In this document: positions 60,034-64,000 of the stretch, piece by piece | How positions within the stretch are numbered: position 1 is the first letter of the stretch | Layout of the letters: each line of letters opens with the position of its first letter | Source: CAZNYN01 sp964422205 | Lineage (GTDB): Bacteria > Synergistota > Synergistia > Synergistales > Synergistaceae | Assembly (NCBI GenBank): GCA_964422205.1 | Contig: CAYRAI010000003.1 | Location: 9,365-73,364, forward strand | Direction: 5' to 3' | Length of the DNA stretch: 64,000 nt | Program-made: the position numbers and the translations under genes | The notes under the pieces: generated by a model | What the model saw: only the letters and a program-made list of their open reading frames with translations | Databases searched by the model: none | Told to the model about the DNA's origin: nothing

Positions 60034-61761
60034 ATGAAGCAATCATACCGAAAAAATCTATTTATAAAAAATGCGGCAAAAATAACAGCTGCACTTATTA
60101 TTATAATTCTGCACCTCTCACTGCCCTCTTATGCCGCTGAAGAAGAAAACAAAGTTCAGCTTGACGCTGACAAATTAATATATGAAGACGCAACCGGCAT
60201 AGCAAAAGCGGATGGAAATGTCCGCCTGCGCAATAAAGATATGAGAATGTACGCGCCCTATGCGGAATATGACACAGAAAACGAAACAATAAAAGCCTTT
60301 TCGGACAGCAGAAACGAAGTCTCTCTGCTTGTGGACGGAAAAAAACTTACAGGTCAGAGTCTTAACTACAACATAGCCACAAGAAAAGGTGTTATGACAG
60401 ACGCAGCCGGAAAGATGGATGCGATCTTCTTCAAGGGCAGAGACCTCGAAATAATGCCTCTCGAAGAAGCAATAAGACAAAATGTTGTCAGCAGCAGAAA
60501 CAGAGCAAATTCAAAAGAAGAAGACATGGTGGCTAAGTGGACGGAAGTTGCTTCCACCACCTGTGATTTTTCAAATCCGCACTATAAATTTTTAGCAAAA
60601 GAAATACTTGTTATACAGAACAAAAAAGTCGTAATCAAGCGTCCGCAGGTATATATAGGGAAACACAAACTATTTAACTATCCCTTTGATTATGTCATTC
60701 CTCTCAATAAAGGAGCAAGGTCCAACAACTCCGTAATGCCTCGTGTTGCTTATGACTCAAGCAAGGGAGTAGGCATAGGCATAGGCGGCCCCATAGTGTG
60801 GGACAGCGGGGAAGTCACTATAGACACAACCTACTGGACTGACGATATATGGGAGGCAAAGCTGAAATTTTACCAGAGAATAGCAAAGAACGTATACGTT
60901 TTTGCCGACACAAACAGAGAGTACAATAAAGATGAAAAAGAGACGCTTTGGCGACCAAAATGGGGACTGAAATACTCTGACGAATACGGCTGGAGCGCCT
61001 CCATCTACGAAAGCCAGAGGGAGCTTGTCGAAACAGAGATGCGCCCTGGGCAGGACAGAAGATACAACGTCTGGCGCTCACCGGAATTTACAATAAACAC
61101 ACCGTGGTTTAAAGATCCCGCAGCTGGCGGATACTTCAGATTATCAGGAATATGGGGAAGATACCAGGACAATGTGGAAACCATAAAACCATGGACAGAC
61201 AGGCTCGGAATGGGTGTTCAGGTATATGGTGAACCCAACATTCTGGGATCTCTGCGCCCATTCTATAATGCGTCCTATTGGTACTATGACTATGACGGAG
61301 AGGACAGCACAAATCAGAAGGTGACAGATGCGATAATAGGACTCAGATGGGGAATAGGCAAAGTGGGGCTTGAAACGGCCTACGTCAGACGCTGGGTCTC
61401 CGGTGAAAGCCAGCTTACATGGGACAATTACCTTGACAGAGAGGACATCTACCAGAAGATATCTTTCACTCTGCCGGGAGGGACGCCGTGGGAAAGCTGG
61501 AACATATCTCTGCGCGCAGGTTATGACCTTGTGGAGAGCCAGTTTGCCGAAATGATATATACTGTATCCTACATAAAACATTGCATTACATGGGAACTTT
61601 GGGCGAGGGACAGCAAGCCTGAGAGCGAACTTACAGTAGGACTTAAATTTATAATTAATGCCTATCCCGAGGCAGAACTCAAACTTGGTGAGAAAGATAT
61701 ATTTGATCCTTTTAAAGTTCCCGACGGTTTAAATTTACATAAGGAGAATATGGCGAAATGA
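60034..61761 (+). CDS. lptD: LptD/OstA-type outer-membrane LPS assembly protein, short form
   Basis: 575 residues with signal peptide (cut near residue 34 after SYA). An OstA jellyroll domain follows (VQLDADKLIYEDATGIAKADGNV; about 40-150), then a beta-barrel-like remainder with many aromatic, alternating strands. It is shorter than the 784 residues of the Escherichia coli protein. Supports a diderm, LPS-bearing cell. GGGGGA at the lptC end gives the ribosome site for ATG 60034. Confidence 0.82.
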   Translation: MKQSYRKNLFIKNAAKITAALIIIILHLSLPSYAAEEENKVQLDADKLIYEDATGIAKADGNVRLRNKDMRMYAPYAEYDTENETIKAFSDSRNEVSLLVDGKKLTGQSLNYNIATRKGVMTDAAGKMDAIFFKGRDLEIMPLEEAIRQNVVSSRNRANSKEEDMVAKWTEVASTTCDFSNPHYKFLAKEILVIQNKKVVIKRPQVYIGKHKLFNYPFDYVIPLNKGARSNNSVMPRVAYDSSKGVGIGIGGPIVWDSGEVTIDTTYWTDDIWEAKLKFYQRIAKNVYVFADTNREYNKDEKETLWRPKWGLKYSDEYGWSASIYESQRELVETEMRPGQDRRYNVWRSPEFTINTPWFKDPAAGGYFRLSGIWGRYQDNVETIKPWTDRLGMGVQVYGEPNILGSLRPFYNASYWYYDYDGEDSTNQKVTDAIIGLRWGIGKVGLETAYVRRWVSGESQLTWDNYLDREDIYQKISFTLPGGTPWESWNISLRAGYDLVESQFAEMIYTVSYIKHCITWELWARDSKPESELTVGLKFIINAYPEAELKLGEKDIFDPFKVPDGLNLHKENMAK

Positions 61762-62622
61762 AAATAGTTGTTGCATACGGAGGAACAAGCCCCGAGAGAG
61801 AAGTATCCCTTAACTCGGGTGCTGCAGTGGCGAAAGCCCTTGAAGAGGCGGGACACAAAGTAATACTTGAAGACGTACAATCTCCTGCAGAATTTATAAA
61901 AAAATGGAAATCATTTGATGCAGACGGTGTCTTCATCGCACTTCACGGCGGATGGGGAGAGAACGGATATTTTCAGGCATGCCTTGACGCATTTGAAATA
62001 CCGTACACCGGCTCGCGCTCCGAAGCATGCATGTATGCCATGGACAAAAACGTAGCAAGACTTCTTTTTGCCGAATTCGGCGTAAAAGTTCCCGACGGAT
62101 GCCTTGTAAGAAAAGGCGCATCCGCGGACAAAGCATTGGAGCTCCTCAATAAATACGAAACGGTAATAATCAAGCCAAACAGCGGAGGCAGCACGGTCGG
62201 AGTCACAAAAGCCTCCACGGAAGCAGAACTGCTCAAAGGTCTTGAAGTCGCTTGGGAGAGCGAGGACAATGCTCTCGTGGAACAGTTCATACCGGGAAGA
62301 GAACTGACAGTTCCTGTAATGGAAAAAGAAGACGGCAGCGTGATAGCTCTTCCCGCAATAGACATAAGACCGAAAAGCGGTTTCTATGACTACAAAAATA
62401 AATACACTGCAGGATGTACGGAATACCTCTGTCCCGCGCCTCTTTCCGATAAAGAAGTCTCAGTGCTCTCCGATCTGGCTGTAAACGCCCACATAAGTCT
62501 AGGATGCAGCATCTACAGCAGAGTGGACTTCAGAATGACGGAAGAGGGAGAGATGTACGCGCTGGAGGTCAATACAGCCCCAGGCATGACAGCCACAAGC
62601 CTTGTACCGAAGTCGGCCAAAG
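61758..62622 (+). CDS. ddl: D-alanine--D-alanine ligase, 3' end lost in gap
   Basis: 288 residues seen before the N run. N-terminal YGGTSPEREVSLNSG, ALHGGWGENG, IPYTGS, KPNSGGSTVG and RVDFR match Ddl. The YDYKNKYTAG segment with tyrosine in the substrate loop indicates the normal D-Ala-D-Ala product rather than D-lactate. About 20-30 residues are missing at the C-terminus. ATGA overlap with lptD. Confidence 0.93.
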
Positions 62623-62722
62623 NNNNNNNNNNNNNNNNNNNNNNNNNNNNNNNNNNNNNNNNNNNNNNNNNNNNNNNNNNNNNNNNNNNNNNNNNNNNNN
62701 NNNNNNNNNNNNNNNNNNNNNN
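62623..62722. other. Assembly gap (100 N)
   Basis: Exactly 100 Ns, the usual placeholder for unknown length. It hides the end of ddl, the start of pilC and perhaps further genes. Any frame read across it is not real. Confidence 0.99.
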
Positions 62723-63598
62723 GGCTCCACACTGGGACTGGCTCTGCTTCAAAATCCGAAAGTTTTTGACTCTCTGACCTCATCGCTGGTAAGGTCGGGG
62801 GAAGAGTCCGGAATGCTGGACGCGAGCCTCTCAAAGCTTGCGACCTTTCTTGAAGACCAGGAAGCACTGAAAAAAAAGATAATATCTGCTATGACATACC
62901 CCGTCGTAGTCCTTTCGATCGCTATAATAGTGCTTGGCGTCATGGTTGCAGTTGTCGTACCTCAGTTTGAAAAAGCATTTAAAAACTTAAACGTAAAAAT
63001 GCCATGGCTGACGCAGAAAACATTTGAACTGGGAAACTGGGCGAGAGACTACTGGTATACGGTTCCTCTCACAGTAATTGCAATATGCCTTGCGATATAC
63101 GGGCTTAGGAGAGTCAAGGCTATGGAACTGTACATCGACACATTCATGCTCAAAATCCCCGTCTTCGGAGACATAATATTCAAAGCATCAGTATCACGCT
63201 CATTTCGTACAATGTCCTCACTGCTCAAGTCCGGAGTCGATGTTCTGACATCTCTTGAAATGGCGGGAAACGTGGCATCCAACGCGAAAATAAAGTCAGC
63301 CTTCACCATAATGAAAGACACTGCCGCAATGGGAGGCTCCATGAGCCTTGCAATGAGAGAAAAGAAACTCTTTCCTCCGATGATATCTCACATGATAGCA
63401 GTAGGCGAGGAGACAGGACGGACTGATGAAATGTTTGAAAAAGTCGCGGACTGGTATGAATCGGAGCTTTCCGAAAAAATCAAGCGCCTCAGCTCAATAC
63501 TGGAACCTGTCATGGTCGTCTTTGTCGGAGTCATAGTAGGATTCATGGTGCTTGCAATATTCCTGCCCATAATCTCAGCAATCCAGGCATTCCTATAA
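62723..63598 (+). CDS. pilC: Type IV pilus inner-membrane protein PilC/GspF, 5' end lost
   Basis: 291 residues after the gap. The end of the first T2SSF domain (GEESGMLDASLSKLATFLEDQ), membrane helices, and a complete second domain (FRTMSSLLKSGVDVLTSLEMAGN, then VGEETGRTDEMFEKVADWYE) are visible. About 100 residues are missing. It is the platform protein of a type IV pilus or related machine. Confidence 0.92.
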   Translation, partial: GSTLGLALLQNPKVFDSLTSSLVRSGEESGMLDASLSKLATFLEDQEALKKKIISAMTYPVVVLSIAIIVLGVMVAVVVPQFEKAFKNLNVKMPWLTQKTFELGNWARDYWYTVPLTVIAICLAIYGLRRVKAMELYIDTFMLKIPVFGDIIFKASVSRSFRTMSSLLKSGVDVLTSLEMAGNVASNAKIKSAFTIMKDTAAMGGSMSLAMREKKLFPPMISHMIAVGEETGRTDEMFEKVADWYESELSEKIKRLSSILEPVMVVFVGVIVGFMVLAIFLPIISAIQAFL

Positions 63599-63755
63599 AG
63601 CCGTTTTCTTACTGTACTTACGTATATTTTATACTGGACAAAAATAATCATCGGCTGTATAATCTGCGTATTATCGTTCTTTACCTACTGTACAAATTAA
63701 CTGGTTATAGTATAATAATCCTGAATTATTTTTCGTGTTTGTTCAGTATGACATC

Positions 63756-63784
63756 TTGCATGTAATAAAAAATTCATCTATAAT
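63756..63784 (+). promoter_or_regulatory. Promoter of the prepilin gene
   Basis: TTGCAT (63756-63761), 17-nt spacer, TATAAT (63779-63784): a strong sigma-70-type promoter, as expected for a major pilin. The rest of the 235-bp pilC-pilin gap (63599-63833) holds no gene. Confidence 0.8.
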
Positions 63785-63833
63785 GGGTATTAAGCAGTAA
63801 AAAAACAATATAATCTTCCGAGGAGGAAAAAAT

Positions 63834-64000
63834 ATGAAAGAAATAATGAAGAAGTACCGCAAGGCGAAAGGATTTACACTCGTAGAACTCCTGATAGTCA
63901 TTATCATCATCGGTATCCTTGCAGGAATGATGATGCTCTCGACAGGCTCAGCCACAGACAAGGCAGAGGCGACAAAGATTGTATCAGATATGAGAAACGT
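63834..64000 (+). CDS. Type IV prepilin, 3' end outside window
   Basis: Starts with a 13-residue basic leader and the prepilin peptidase site GFTLVELLIV, then a hydrophobic helix with LAGMMMLSTG. GAGGAGG precedes the ATG. With its own strong promoter it is probably the major pilin or a PulG/GspG-like pseudopilin. Only 55 residues are seen. Confidence 0.9.
   Translation, partial: MKEIMKKYRKAKGFTLVELLIVIIIIGILAGMMMLSTGSATDKAEATKIVSDMRN

Noticed and set aside
61758..62777. Frame running from ddl through the N gap
   Set aside because: Ns translate as unknown residues; the part after the gap is in the wrong frame for the pilC protein and unlike the Ddl C-terminus. ddl simply ends at the gap.
62504..63598. 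Frame joining a ddl shadow frame to pilC across the gap
   Set aside because: The part before the Ns is an out-of-frame reading of ddl. Only 62723-63598 is real pilC.

Overview
The window reads as a chromosomal segment of an anaerobic, amino-acid-using, diderm bacterium, most likely a member of the Synergistota. The diderm evidence is LptC, an LptD/OstA-type protein and exported proteins downstream of pyrG. Several traits are otherwise familiar from Bacillota: T-box leaders, a CodY homologue behind a Xer recombinase, RbgA, and the rnhB-yraN-comM-dprA-topA-trmFO order. Base composition is moderate. A diderm Bacillota lineage (Negativicutes) is the main alternative; I cannot settle this from sequence alone. 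Almost all of the window is dense coding sequence with short gaps. I see no insertion sequence, prophage or CRISPR array.

Layout. (1) 1-6363: 3' part of rpoN, then a 5-oxoproline operon (NRAMP-like carrier, PxpB, PxpC, PxpA, YcsI/D-glutamate cyclase family) behind a well-formed -24/-12 sigma-54 promoter. (2) 6390-18017: divergent anaerobic purine/diaminopropionate cluster. The minus arm is regulator-ygeX-ygeY-ygeW-NCS2 permease; the plus arm is ygfK plus a fused Fe-S/molybdopterin xanthine dehydrogenase. (3) 18204-19128: HicAB toxin-antitoxin pair and tRNA-Val(CAC). (4) 19233-31180: housekeeping run dapF-lepB-rbgA-rnhB-yraN-comM-dprA-topA-trmFO, then xer-codY-cheY-like. (5) 31276-34133: S1 protein, DUF501, and argG behind a long leader with an arginine T-box and an overlapping arginine-rich leader peptide. 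(6) 34242-38591: topoisomerase III, LysE-type exporter, two orphan small proteins, Nudix hydrolase. (7) 38640-43203: threonine T-box, thrC-thrB-lysC-asd. (8) 43265-53309: ileS-rluD, convergent rqcH, metK, comF, pfkA, DUF4392 protein, small anchored protein. (9) 53334-62622: rho, LysM/M23 peptidase, pyrG, exported protein, lptC, lptD, ddl. (10) a 100-N assembly gap, then pilC and a type IV prepilin, cut by the window end.

How the genes fit together: the theme is nitrogen-compound use. 5-oxoproline is opened to glutamate by PxpABC. The two D-glutamate cyclase families, fused in the animal enzyme, are encoded here separately by the YcsI gene and a distant DUF4392 gene. Purines or urate are handled by the ygeXYW/ygfK/xdh cluster. 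Amino-acid supply is sensed in RNA (arginine and threonine T-boxes) and probably by CodY, whose operon carries a 14/15 match to the classical CodY box. The most novel-looking item is the argG leader: an Arg-rich leader peptide (32420-32533) with a good ribosome binding site is translated into the 5' strand of the T-box stem I, suggesting that translation and tRNA sensing are coupled.
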